Of a stretch of DNA of 45,595 nucleotides, positions 30,214-38,779 are shown piece after piece. The position numbers and the translations under genes were made by a program. Below the pieces are notes generated by a model that was given only the letters and a program-made list of their open reading frames with translations, did not search any database and was not told the origin of the DNA. Each line of letters opens with the position of its first letter. Position 1 is the stretch's first letter. Source of the stretch: Opitutaceae bacterium UBA2377 (lineage in GTDB: Bacteria > Verrucomicrobiota > Verrucomicrobiia > Opitutales > Opitutaceae). The DNA is taken from contig DDSZ01000045.1 in the NCBI GenBank assembly GCA_002344205.1, positions 1 through 45,595 of the forward strand, written 5' to 3'.

Positions 30214-33006
30214 TCAAAGGGTGAACGCATCCTTCAGGAAGGCGGCGAGTTCGTGTTTGTGCAAGGCCAGGGAGCCCACGGCGGGCGAGGCGGAGGCGTC
30301 GCGTCCGGCGTAGAGCGGCACGAAGCCAAAGAGGTCGGTCAGGTGCGGCGCGATATAGGACCAGGCGCCCATGTTTTGCGACTCCTCCTGGCACCAGACG
30401 ATGCGGGCGCCTTTGTATTTCTTGGCCAGTTCGGCGAGTCGTTTGCGGTGCAGGGGATAAAGCTGCTCGATGCGCACGATGGCGGTGTCGTGATGGGAGT
30501 TTTTCTCCCGGTATTCGCAGAGATCGTAATACACCTTGCCCGAGCACAGGACGATGCGTTGTGGCGGCTCGACGCCGCGGGAAAATGGCGCGCGGGTGCC
30601 GGCGCCGGCGGTGGCGTAAACCGGGTCGTCGAGAATCTCCTCGAAGGAGCCGCTGGTGAAATCTTCCAGTTTCGACACCGCGGCGGGGTGACGCAGGAGC
30701 GACTTGGGCGACATCACGACGAGCGGCTTGCGGAAGTCGCGCTTCATCTGCCGGCGGAGGGCGTGGAAGAAACCGACGGGCGTCGTGATGTTGACGACCT
30801 GCATGTTGTTTTCCGCGCAGAGCTGCAGGAAGCGTTCGAGGCGGGCGGAGGAGTGCTCCGGCCCCTGGCCCTCGTAGCCGTGGGGCAGGAGGAGCGTGAG
30901 GGCGCTGGTGCTCTGCCATTTGGATTCACCGGCGGCGAGGAACTGGTCGATGACGACCTGGGCGCCGTTGGCAAAGTCGCCAAACTGGGCCTCCCAGATG
31001 CAAAGCATCGAGGGGTAGTCGAGCGAGTAGCCGTAGTCGAAGCCGAGCACGGCCGCCTCGGAGAGCAGGGAGTTGTAAACGCAGAATTTCGCCTGGCCCT
31101 CGGCGAGGTGGAGCAGCGGGGTGTAGGTTTCCAGCGTATCGGCCTCGTGGAGGACGGCGTGGCGGTGGCTGAACGTGCCGCGCTGGCAATCCTGACCGCT
31201 GAGGCGCACGGGCGTCCCTTCAAGGAGGAGGGTGCCAAAGGCCAGTGCCTCGGCGAAACCCCAGTCGATGGGGCCGCCTTCGCGGTGGGCTTGGGCGCGG
31301 TTGGCGAGGAAGCGCTTGATCTTGGGGTTCAGCTTGAAGCTTTCCGGGACGGTGGTGAGGCCACGGGCGACGGTGGCGAGCATCTCCGCGCTGACGCCGG
31401 TGACCACGGGCTTGAAGTGGAAGTCGGGCTGGAATTCCGCGGTGGAGCCTTCGAATTTTTTGGCCTCAAGGGCGACGGCGCGCTTGGCGGTCTTGGCGTT
31501 CTCGGAGGCCTTGGCCTTTTCGAGATTGGTTTCCAGGGCGGCGGTGTATTCGGCCTTGATGGCCTCGGACTCGGCCTCGGTGATGCTGCCCTCGGCGACA
31601 AGCTTGCGGCTGAGCACGACGGAGACCTGCGGATGCGCGGCGATTTTCTTGTAGAGGACCGGCTGGGTGAAAGCGGGCTCGTCGCTCTCGTTGTGACCGT
31701 GTTTGCGGTAGCAATACATGTCGATGACGACGTCGCGCTGCCATTTCTCGCGGAACTCGAGCGCGAGACGGGCGACGTAGCAGACGGCCTCGGGGTCGTC
31801 GCCGTTTACATGGAAGACCGGGGCCTCGATCATCTTGGCGACATCGGTGCAATAGCGCGTGGAGCGGGCGTCGCTGGGATCGGTGGTGAAACCGATCTGG
31901 TTGTTGACGATGATGTGGAGGGTGCCGCCGGTGCGGTAGCCGGGCAGCTGGGAGAAGTTCATCGTCTCGGCGACGATGCCCTGGCCGGCGAAGGCGGCAT
32001 CGCCGTGGATGAGGAGCGGCAACACGCGGCGGCGCTCGGTGTCGCCGCGGATGCGCTGGCGCGCGCGGGCCTTGCCCTCGACGACGGGGTTGACGATTTC
32101 CAGGTGCGAGGGATTGGCGGCGAGGCGGACCTCCACTTGTTGGCCGCCGGTGGTTTTCAGCACCGCTTCGTAGCCCAGGTGATACTTCACGTCGCCGTCG
32201 CCGCCGACGGCGTCGGGGATGTAGTTTTCCGAGAACTGCTCGAAGAGCAGGTCGAAATTTTTCTTCATCACGCTGGTGAGGATGTTGAGCCGGCCGCGGT
32301 GGGCCATGCCCATAACGACTTCCTCGACCCCGACGTGCGGGGCGTGCTCGATGATCTGGTCCACGGCGGCGATGAGCGTCTCGCCACCCTCGAGAGAGAA
32401 GCGCTTCTGGCCGACATATTTCGTGTGCAGAAAGCGTTCGAAGAGCTCGGCTTTGTGCACGCGGCGCAGAATGCGGATCTTTTCGTTGCGGGCAAAATTG
32501 GGCTGGTTGCGGACAGCCTCCATCTTGTCCTGCAGCCACCGGCGGACATCCACATCCTGGATATGGGTGTATTCGACGCCGATATGGTCGCAATAAGTGG
32601 TGCGCAGCGCGATGAGGATCTCGGCGAGTTTCATCTGGCCGCCACCGAGGTAGGTGCCGACGTCGAAGCTGGTGTCGAGGTCGTCCTCGGTGAGATCGAA
32701 CTGGTTGAGTGAGAGTTTGGGGTGTGGGACCGGGGGCTCGCTGAGCGGGTCGAGGTGGGCCTCGAGGTGACCGATGGCCCGGTAGGTGTTGATGAGGTAG
32801 TGGACGTGCGACTGCTTGAGGCTGTCGATGATCGAGGTGCCGGCCGTGGCGGAGTCGGTCAGAGTGCCGCCGCTGTTGCCGAGGGCAAAACCTTGGAAAA
32901 AGGCGCGCCAAGTGGGGTCCACGGAGTCGGGATTTTCCAGCCACGATTGGTAGGCCGCCTCAATGACGGCCGCATTGGCGTGCGTGGGAAGGGTGGAAGG
33001 GCTCAT
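30214..33006 (-). CDS. sucA: 2-oxoglutarate dehydrogenase E1 component
   Basis: ThDP-dependent decarboxylase for 2-oxoglutarate, the entry subunit of the complex. The 930-residue product has the N-terminal E2-binding segment (AAYQSWLENPDSVDPTWRAFF), MGMAHRGRLN, the ThDP-binding GDAAFAGQGIVAETMN with NNQIGFTT, RKHGHNESDEPAFTQP, the RGTFSHRHAVLHE block and QFGDFANGAQVVIDQF. Length equals E. coli SucA (933). ATG 33006 was chosen; ATG 33024 would add six residues. First gene of the operon; the 188-bp upstream region (33007-33194) is shared with the divergent 80-aa gene. Confidence 0.97.
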   Translation of the reverse strand: MSPSTLPTHANAAVIEAAYQSWLENPDSVDPTWRAFFQGFALGNSGGTLTDSATAGTSIIDSLKQSHVHYLINTYRAIGHLEAHLDPLSEPPVPHPKLSLNQFDLTEDDLDTSFDVGTYLGGGQMKLAEILIALRTTYCDHIGVEYTHIQDVDVRRWLQDKMEAVRNQPNFARNEKIRILRRVHKAELFERFLHTKYVGQKRFSLEGGETLIAAVDQIIEHAPHVGVEEVVMGMAHRGRLNILTSVMKKNFDLLFEQFSENYIPDAVGGDGDVKYHLGYEAVLKTTGGQQVEVRLAANPSHLEIVNPVVEGKARARQRIRGDTERRRVLPLLIHGDAAFAGQGIVAETMNFSQLPGYRTGGTLHIIVNNQIGFTTDPSDARSTRYCTDVAKMIEAPVFHVNGDDPEAVCYVARLALEFREKWQRDVVIDMYCYRKHGHNESDEPAFTQPVLYKKIAAHPQVSVVLSRKLVAEGSITEAESEAIKAEYTAALETNLEKAKASENAKTAKRAVALEAKKFEGSTAEFQPDFHFKPVVTGVSAEMLATVARGLTTVPESFKLNPKIKRFLANRAQAHREGGPIDWGFAEALAFGTLLLEGTPVRLSGQDCQRGTFSHRHAVLHEADTLETYTPLLHLAEGQAKFCVYNSLLSEAAVLGFDYGYSLDYPSMLCIWEAQFGDFANGAQVVIDQFLAAGESKWQSTSALTLLLPHGYEGQGPEHSSARLERFLQLCAENNMQVVNITTPVGFFHALRRQMKRDFRKPLVVMSPKSLLRHPAAVSKLEDFTSGSFEEILDDPVYATAGAGTRAPFSRGVEPPQRIVLCSGKVYYDLCEYREKNSHHDTAIVRIEQLYPLHRKRLAELAKKYKGARIVWCQEESQNMGAWSYIAPHLTDLFGFVPLYAGRDASASPAVGSLALHKHELAAFLKDAFTL

Positions 33007-33194
33007 GGGTGATAAGAAAAGCACATAGCAGAGCGTCGGGGAGGGGAGTTTCTGCTGGGTGTGCTATTAGCGATAATTGTATGACACTCCATCACGATAC
33101 GGCCCCGGACTCAAGGACGCCGCGTCGAAGGATAGGTGATTGCAAACGCGCTTAAGGTCGGTAGCAGAGGAATTAGTTTATTCATCGCCCCAAT

Positions 33195-33437
33195 ATGGAA
33201 ACCCAGATTAAAGATTCACTTATGCTGCTCTTGGCTGGCATCAAGCAGGCTGATGGCAAAGTGATCGCCGAGGAGATGGCGCGACTGGATAATTTTTTGG
33301 CTCAAGGCCGGGGGGTGCTGCATCCGCAACTCGTTCATTTCCTAGAACGCAGAAGCTACGCCAAGGCATTGATGTTCCTTGGCGGAGAAAGCGATATCCC
33401 GGTGGGGATTTGCGGCGGTCGGGCAGGGAAAGCCTGA
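33195..33437 (+). CDS. Small hypothetical protein (80 aa)
   Basis: Product METQIKDSLMLLLAGIKQ..., predicted helical with a Gly-rich ending (FLGGESDIPVGICGG). No domain recognised. The clean ATG, protein-like composition and placement 26 bp before the SUI1-family gene suggest it is real and co-transcribed. A small hairpin, GCCTG-AACG-CAGGC (33432-33445), covers its stop codon. Confidence 0.6.
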   Translation: METQIKDSLMLLLAGIKQADGKVIAEEMARLDNFLAQGRGVLHPQLVHFLERRSYAKALMFLGGESDIPVGICGGRAGKA

Positions 33438-33463
33438 ACGCAGGCAGAGCTGAATGGCTGAAC

Positions 33464-33853
33464 ATGGCGAACGAAGGCAAAATTTCGACCGATGGCGGAC
33501 AAGGCTTGGGGCAAAATCCTTTTGGAGCCTTGGCGGGACTCAATCTGCCATCGGGCACAGCTCAGGCGGCAGGGACCGCGCCTGCGAAGACGGCTTTGCC
33601 GTCCAAAAACCGCGGTCGGGTGGACATCAAGCGGACGACGGCCGGCCGTGGTGGCAAAACCGTCACCGTGGTGACCGGCTTTATGGGCATCGGCCTGCCG
33701 GAAAAGGAGTCGCTCTGCAAAAAGATGCGCAATGCCTGCGGTTGCGGCGGCACGGTCAAGGATGGCGCGATCGAGATCCAGGGCGACCAGCGGGAGAAAA
33801 TCGCGACGATTCTCAGCGAGGCCGGGTTTCGGCCGGTGTTTGCCGGCGGGTGA
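33464..33853 (+). CDS. SUI1/YciH-family translation initiation factor
   Basis: A 129-residue protein. The first 50 residues are a Gly/Ala/Ser-rich tail; residues about 52-129 are the eIF1/SUI1 fold (KTVTVVTGFMGIGL, then LCKKMRNACGCGGTVKDGAIEIQGDQREKIATIL). YciH-type proteins resemble eIF1 and bind the small ribosomal subunit; the bacterial role is not settled. ATG 33464 fits the family; the frame upstream to 33410 overlaps the preceding gene. A two-unit octamer repeat ending 2 bases before the ATG takes the usual SD place. Its stop is 5 bases from convergent metF. Confidence 0.9.
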   Translation: MANEGKISTDGGQGLGQNPFGALAGLNLPSGTAQAAGTAPAKTALPSKNRGRVDIKRTTAGRGGKTVTVVTGFMGIGLPEKESLCKKMRNACGCGGTVKDGAIEIQGDQREKIATILSEAGFRPVFAGG

Positions 33854-33858
33854 CGTGC

Positions 33859-34740
33859 TCACGCCGTCAACCCGGCGGCCAAGGCGAGGGCGCTTTTGGC
33901 GCGGTTCATGATGTAGAGGTGATAGCCCGGAGCGCCGTGGGCCAGCAGGTCGCGGATCTGGTCAAGCGCCCAGTCCACGCCGAGAATTTCGACGACCTCG
34001 GGATTCCCGGCGGCGCCTTCCAACCGGCGGAGCAAGACGGCGGGCAGCGGGGTGCCGCAGAGGGCGGTGAAGCGCTGGATCTGCTTCAGCGAGAGCACGG
34101 GCATGATGCCCGGCACGATGGGCACGGTGATGCCGGCGGCGCGGCACTTTTCCACGAAGCGATAATAGGCGGCGTTGTCGAAGAAGAGCTGGGTGGTGAT
34201 GAAGGCGGCGCCCGCGTCCACCTTGCGCTTCAGATTGGCGAGATCGGCCTCGGGGGAAGCGGCTTCGGGATGTTTGTCGGGATAACCGCCGACCCCGAGA
34301 CAGAAATCACCGTGGCGCGCCTTGAGCAGGCCAACAAGGTCGCTCGCATAGCGCAGACCATCCTTGAAGGGGGTGAAGGCGGTTTCGCCTTTCGGGGGAT
34401 CGCCGCGCAGGGCCATGATGTTGCGAAAACCGCCGGCATGGATGCGATCGGCAATCTCCCCGAGCTCGGCGCGCGTATGGCCGACGCAGGTGAGATGGGG
34501 CATCACGGTGAAGCCAAACTCACACCGGAGCAGGTCACTCACCTGGGCCGTGCGCTCACGGGTGGTGCCACCCGCGCCGTAGGTGACCGAGACGAAATCG
34601 GGCTGCAGCGGCCGGAGGGCGGCGGCGGTGGTGCGCAACGCCTCCACACCGGCGTCGTCCTTCGGCGGGAAGAACTCCAGTGAACGCAAGGCATGGCCTT
34701 GGCGAAAGAGGGCGGAGAGGGGTTGGTCGGTTTTCAACAA
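33859..34740 (-). CDS. metF: Methylenetetrahydrofolate reductase
   Basis: FAD enzyme reducing 5,10-methylene-THF to 5-methyl-THF for methionine synthesis. The 293-residue product has SLEFFPPK at residues 20-27, SVTYGAGGTTR, HLTCVGHTR, IMALRGDPP and the C-terminal TQLFFDNAAYYRFVEKCR and PIVPGIMPVLS. All are diagnostic for MetF. No ATG lies near the 5' end; TTG at 34740 (or 34737) is the likely start, with no clear SD. Same strand as rlmN and leuA; 67 bp separates it from rlmN. Confidence 0.95.
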   Translation of the reverse strand: MLKTDQPLSALFRQGHALRSLEFFPPKDDAGVEALRTTAAALRPLQPDFVSVTYGAGGTTRERTAQVSDLLRCEFGFTVMPHLTCVGHTRAELGEIADRIHAGGFRNIMALRGDPPKGETAFTPFKDGLRYASDLVGLLKARHGDFCLGVGGYPDKHPEAASPEADLANLKRKVDAGAAFITTQLFFDNAAYYRFVEKCRAAGITVPIVPGIMPVLSLKQIQRFTALCGTPLPAVLLRRLEGAAGNPEVVEILGVDWALDQIRDLLAHGAPGYHLYIMNRAKSALALAAGLTA

Positions 34741-34807
34741 AACAACGCATAACGTTCTGTTGATATGAGTAAAGCAATAAACCCGGGGGCGAAGGCGGGC
34801 CGGCCGG

Positions 34808-35923
34808 TCAAACCCCCGTGGCGGCGCGATCCAGCTCGGTCTTCAGCCGGAGCTGGCCGCAGGCGGCGTCGATATCGTGGCCCTTTTCGCGGCGGAGGGT
34901 GACGGAGACCCGGGCGCGGCGGAGCACCTCGGCAAACCGCTCCTGCCGGGTGATCGAGGGCCGCTTCCAAGGCAGGCCTTCGACGGTGTTGTAGGGGATC
35001 AGGTTCACATGCGCGTGCAGGTCGAGGGCGATGTCGCGGAGCTTCTCGGCCTGGGCAAGCGAGTCGTTGATCTCCTCGATGAGGATGAACTCGAGCGTCA
35101 CCATGCGGCCGTGCTTTTCCGAGAAGGTCTTGATCGCCGGCAGGAGCTTGGCGAGCGGGTAGGCCCGGTTGACGGGCATGATCTTTTCCCGGACTTCATC
35201 GGTCGCGCCGTGCAGCGAAATGGCGAGGCGGAGGCCGAGCGGCTCGTCGGCGAGCTTGAGGATTTTTGGCACGAGGCCGCTGGTGGAAAGGGTGATACGG
35301 CGGGCACCGAAACCGAGACCCCACTCGGCGTTGACGATGGTGAGGGCGCGGATGATGGCGTCGTAATTGGCGAGGGGTTCGCCCATGCCCATGACGACGA
35401 TGTTGTCGAAGGAGGCGAGCTCGGTGCGCGCGCGGGGCGTGCGCTCGTCCTCACGGTAGCAAACCTGCAGGAGCTGGGCGACGATCTCGCCGGCGTTGAG
35501 GTCGCGCTTCAGGCCGGCGAGGCCGGAGGCGCAGAATACGCAGCCCATGGCGCAGCCGACCTGGGTGGAGATGCAGATGGTCTTGCGCGAATGCTCCAGG
35601 CCGACGCCTTCTTGCGGCACACGGATGATCACCGTCTCGATGAGCGAATGGTCGCCGAGGCCGAGGAGGAGCTTGTCGGTGACATCCTCGGACTGCTTGT
35701 TGAGGACGAGCGAGGCGGGCATCAGCTCGAAGGTTGCTTCCAGCCAAACGCGCAGCGGCTTGGGGAGGTTGGTCATGTCGTCCCAAGTGCGGGCGCGTTT
35801 TTTGTAAACCCAGTCGAGGATCTGCTTGGCGCGAAAGCCCGGCTCACCGCGCTCCTTGAGGCGGGCGGTCAGGGTGTCGAGGGTCTCGCCGGTGAGCGGC
35901 GGTTTCGCCGGGTTGTATTTCAT
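34808..35923 (-). CDS. rlmN: 23S rRNA (adenine2503-C2)/tRNA methyltransferase, radical SAM
   Basis: Methylates A2503 of 23S rRNA and A37 of some tRNAs. The 371-residue product has the radical-SAM CxxxCxxC motif as CAMGCVFC (Cys124, 128, 131), the GMGEP motif (VVMGMGEPLANYD), the catalytic Cys355 in DIDAACGQL and the N-terminal RlmN domain (KQILDWVYKKRARTWDDMTNLPK). The E. coli mechanism also uses Cys118 near the ISTQVGC block, matching CISTQVGC here. ATG 35923 is the natural start; the longer frame continues antisense into the leuA end. 22 bp after leuA. Confidence 0.96.
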   Translation of the reverse strand: MKYNPAKPPLTGETLDTLTARLKERGEPGFRAKQILDWVYKKRARTWDDMTNLPKPLRVWLEATFELMPASLVLNKQSEDVTDKLLLGLGDHSLIETVIIRVPQEGVGLEHSRKTICISTQVGCAMGCVFCASGLAGLKRDLNAGEIVAQLLQVCYREDERTPRARTELASFDNIVVMGMGEPLANYDAIIRALTIVNAEWGLGFGARRITLSTSGLVPKILKLADEPLGLRLAISLHGATDEVREKIMPVNRAYPLAKLLPAIKTFSEKHGRMVTLEFILIEEINDSLAQAEKLRDIALDLHAHVNLIPYNTVEGLPWKRPSITRQERFAEVLRRARVSVTLRREKGHDIDAACGQLRLKTELDRAATGV

Positions 35924-35945
35924 GCGCCGCAGCCTGAAGGGAACG

Positions 35946-37613
35946 TCAGGACTTCGCGAGCGCACGGTTGAGCGCGCTGACGATCGCCTTGATCGAGGCC
36001 AGCTCGATGTTGGTGTCGATGCCGGCGCCGAAGAGCGTGAGCCCGAGGGCGGTTTTGATTTGGATATAACTGACGGCGCGGGCCTCGGCGCCGGACCCGA
36101 GGGAGTGCTCGGAATAGCTGAGCACGTCGAATTTCGGGAGCGGGGTGGAGCCGAGGGCCCGCACGAAGGCGTCGATCGGGCCGTTGCCGCTGGCGGTGAG
36201 TTTGTGGCCCTTGCCGTCAATGGCCAGGCGAACCTCGCACTTCACATCGCTGTCGCGCTCGGTGGTCTTGAAATGCTCCAAGGTGACCGGTGCGGTGCGC
36301 TCGAGGTATTCGCGCTGGAAGGCGGCGTGAATCTCGGCGGTCGTGAGTTCGCGGCCGGTGGTGTCGGCGAGATCGTTGATGATGCGGCCGATCTCCTTGT
36401 GCATGAGCTTCGGGAGGGTGAAGCCGAACTCGTTCTCCAGCACGTAGGCGACCCCGCCTTTGCCCGACTGGCTATTGATGCGGATGATGGCCTTGTAGCT
36501 GCGGCCGATGTCGGCCGGGTCGATGGGGATGTAGAGGACATCCCACGGGGCTTCGGGCTTTTGGTGATCCCAGGATTTCTTGATCGCGTCCTGATGGGAG
36601 CCGCTGAAGGCGGTGAAGGTCAGCTCGCCCGCATAGGGCGCGCGGGCCGGGACCTCGAGCTTGGTGCAGCGTTCGTAAACCTCGCGGATGCCGTTGATGT
36701 CGGAGAAATCCAGGCCGGGGTGGATGCCGTGCGTATAGAGGTTCAGCGCGACGGTGACGATGTCGAGGTTGCCGGTGCGCTCGCCGTTGCCGAAAAGGGT
36801 GCCCTCGACGCGATCGGCCCCGGCGAGCAGGGCGAGTTCGGTGGCGGCGATGCCGGTGCCGCGGTCGTTGTGGGTGTGCAGGGAGATGAGCGTGCGGTCG
36901 CGCCGGGAGAGGTGCGTGCACATCCACTCGATCTGGTCGGCATGGACGTTGGGGGTGGCGTATTCGACGGTGGCGGGGAGGTTGAGGATGATCTTTTCCT
37001 CTACGGTGGGCTGCCAGACATCGGTCACCGCCTCGCAGATCTCCAGGGCGAAATCCAGCTCGGTGCTGGTGAAGCTCTCCGGCGAATACTGGAAGCGCAC
37101 CCGGGCGCCGGCGGCGGCGAGCGCGCGGGTGTGCTGCTTCACCCAGGCGGCACCGCGGGTCGCGATCTGCACGATGTCGGTCTTCGTGGCGTTGAAGACA
37201 TGCTGCCGCTGGGCGGGCGAGGTGGAGTTGTAGAGGTGGAAGATGACGTTTTTCGCGCCGCGCAGGGATTCGCAGGAGCGGGTGATGAGTTCCTCGCGGC
37301 ATTGGCAGAGGATCTGGATGGCGACGTCGCCGGGGATGCGGTCCTCGTCGATCAGCCGGCGGATGAAGTCGTATTCGATCTGCGAGGCGGAGGGGAAGCC
37401 GACTTCGATCTCCTTGAAGCCGATTTTGACGAGCATCGCGAAGTATTCGAGCTTCTCCTCTACGCTCATCGGCTGGGCGAGGGCCTGGTTGCCATCGCGG
37501 AGGTCCACGCTGCACCAGATCGGGGCGGCGGTGGGCACGCGGTTGGGCCACTGGCGGTTGGGCAGGTTTACAGGCGGAAAGGGGCGGTATTTGGTGACGG
37601 GAGCAGGTTGCAT
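35946..37613 (-). CDS. leuA: 2-isopropylmalate synthase, long (fungal/actinobacterial-type) form
   Basis: Condenses acetyl-CoA with 2-oxoisovalerate, the first committed step of leucine synthesis. The 555-residue product begins MQPAPVTKYRPFPPVNLPNR; the catalytic TIM barrel has CSVDLRDGNQAL and LISLHTHNDRGTGI (metal ligands); the C-terminal LeuA regulatory domain occupies about 430-555. The N-terminal wording and length are those of the long LeuA type. ATG 37613 lies 278 bp from the divergent sigma-factor gene; that region holds the stem-loop at 37691-37730. Downstream rlmN is probably co-transcribed. Confidence 0.95.
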   Translation of the reverse strand: MQPAPVTKYRPFPPVNLPNRQWPNRVPTAAPIWCSVDLRDGNQALAQPMSVEEKLEYFAMLVKIGFKEIEVGFPSASQIEYDFIRRLIDEDRIPGDVAIQILCQCREELITRSCESLRGAKNVIFHLYNSTSPAQRQHVFNATKTDIVQIATRGAAWVKQHTRALAAAGARVRFQYSPESFTSTELDFALEICEAVTDVWQPTVEEKIILNLPATVEYATPNVHADQIEWMCTHLSRRDRTLISLHTHNDRGTGIAATELALLAGADRVEGTLFGNGERTGNLDIVTVALNLYTHGIHPGLDFSDINGIREVYERCTKLEVPARAPYAGELTFTAFSGSHQDAIKKSWDHQKPEAPWDVLYIPIDPADIGRSYKAIIRINSQSGKGGVAYVLENEFGFTLPKLMHKEIGRIINDLADTTGRELTTAEIHAAFQREYLERTAPVTLEHFKTTERDSDVKCEVRLAIDGKGHKLTASGNGPIDAFVRALGSTPLPKFDVLSYSEHSLGSGAEARAVSYIQIKTALGLTLFGAGIDTNIELASIKAIVSALNRALAKS

Positions 37614-37690
37614 GACGAAACGGGCTGAAAGGGAGGTTGAAAGGACGGGCAAACGCTCGCTCAAGGCGGCGGAGACGACGGGCAGGCGGG

Positions 37691-37730
37691 ACGCACGATC
37701 AGCCGTTAACGGCTATCAGAGACCGTGCGT
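37691..37730 (-). promoter_or_regulatory. Stem-loop in the leuA leader
   Basis: An outer stem ACGCACG/CGTGCGT (37691-37697, 37724-37730) encloses the perfect 14-base palindrome AGCCGTTAACGGCT (37701-37714), with small internal loops. It lies 78-117 bases before the leuA start. No T-run follows, so it is not a simple terminator. Leader control or a protein-binding site is possible. Confidence 0.4.
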
Positions 37731-37891
37731 GGTGGTAAGTCGAAGAGCCTGCGGAAAGTGGCGCATTTCGTGGGTGGCGAGTCAGCCGGCCCCGCGGGGT
37801 GGGGTCAAGCCGCGGTTTCGTCATACCGACGTAACCAAGTGGACCCCGACGGCGTCTTGCGTGTTGTGTATGCGAGAGTCTCACTTGCCCC

Positions 37892-38482
37892 ATGCCCGAC
37901 GATGCGCCGTTTGATCTGCCCGGCTGCCTTGCCCTTGTGCGGCAGCAGGACCAGGCGGCGGCGCGCGGGTTGGTCGAGCACCTTTACCCGCTGGTCATCC
38001 GCATTGTGCGCGGCCATCTGCCGCGGCGAGTCGCCGAGGAAGACCTTGCGCAGGAGGTTTTTCTGAAAATGTTCACGCGACTCGACCAATATCAGGGTGC
38101 GGTGCCTTTCACCCACTGGGTTTCACGCATTGCGGTGACGACCTGCATCGATCACCTGCGGGCGCAAAAACGCCGGCCGGAGTTTCGCTGGGCGGATCTC
38201 TCCGAACAGGAGGCCGGGCTGCTCGACACCGTGATCAACGACGAACGCGCGGTGGAGGCGGGAGAAGCCTTGGCGGCGCGCGAACTGGTGGAGCGGCTTT
38301 TGGGCCAGTTGAAGCCCGAAGACCAACTGGTGATCCGGCTCTTTGAACTGGAGCAAAAGTCCTTGGTTGAGATTCGTGAGATCACCGGCTGGAGTATCGC
38401 TGTCATCAAGGTCCGCGCCTTCCGGGCGCGCCGGAAATTGCGCAAACTTTTCATCGAACTCGAAAGACACGAACGCACATGA
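37892..38482 (+). CDS. ECF-type RNA polymerase sigma factor
   Basis: A 196-residue sigma-70-family protein with only regions 2 and 4. Region 2 (about 25-95) has EDLAQEVFLKMFTRLDQYQG and FTHWVSRIAVTTCIDHLRAQKRRP; region 4 (about 135-190) has LLGQLKPEDQLVIRLFELEQKSLVEIREITGWSIAVIKVRAFRARRKL, a helix-turn-helix. The stop overlaps the start of the small membrane protein gene (ATGA), an arrangement typical of ECF sigma/anti-sigma pairs. Likely directs an envelope-stress regulon including its own operon. Confidence 0.92.
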   Translation: MPDDAPFDLPGCLALVRQQDQAAARGLVEHLYPLVIRIVRGHLPRRVAEEDLAQEVFLKMFTRLDQYQGAVPFTHWVSRIAVTTCIDHLRAQKRRPEFRWADLSEQEAGLLDTVINDERAVEAGEALAARELVERLLGQLKPEDQLVIRLFELEQKSLVEIREITGWSIAVIKVRAFRARRKLRKLFIELERHERT

Positions 38483-38778
38483 GCTCTCACGACGAAAAAT
38501 GGCAGCGTCTGGTCCGGGCGGCGCGGCAGGCTCCCGCCGCAGCGGCACCGCTGGCGCCCCATGGTTTTGCGACCCGGGTGGTCGCGCAGGCCGGGGTCCG
38601 GGCCCGGCCGGCGGAAACGGTTTTTGCGCGTCTGGCGATGCGCGCTTTCGGCGTGGCCTGTCTCCTGGCCCTGGGCGGGGCGATTTTCAGCTTTATGCAG
38701 ACGGAGGCGCCGGTCCCGGCGGAGGATGTTTTCTTCATGACCGATGACCCCGGGCTGACCCTGCTCGACCTGACCTGA
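38479..38778 (+). CDS. Small single-pass membrane protein, probable anti-sigma factor
   Basis: A 99-residue protein. Residues 1-50 are cytoplasmic and basic, one transmembrane helix lies at about 51-70 (RLAMRAFGVACLLALGGAIFSF), and a short acidic tail ends the protein. No ZAS zinc motif (HxxxCxxC) is present, so it is not a standard zinc anti-sigma. The anti-sigma role is inferred from the 4-bp overlap with the ECF gene and membrane topology. One base before the next ATG. Confidence 0.6.
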   Translation: MSSHDEKWQRLVRAARQAPAAAAPLAPHGFATRVVAQAGVRARPAETVFARLAMRAFGVACLLALGGAIFSFMQTEAPVPAEDVFFMTDDPGLTLLDLT

Positions 38779-38779
38779 G

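Noticed and set aside
28864..32712. 1282-codon open frame on the plus strand, antisense to lpdA, sucB and sucA
   Set aside because: All three minus-strand genes are unmistakable by motif. The antisense translation is Gly/Val/Asp/His-rich without domains, as expected from GC-biased codons read backwards.
33007..33194. Gene or RNA in the sucA/80-aa divergent gap
   Set aside because: No frame with protein character and no convincing hairpin; it most likely holds the two promoters only.
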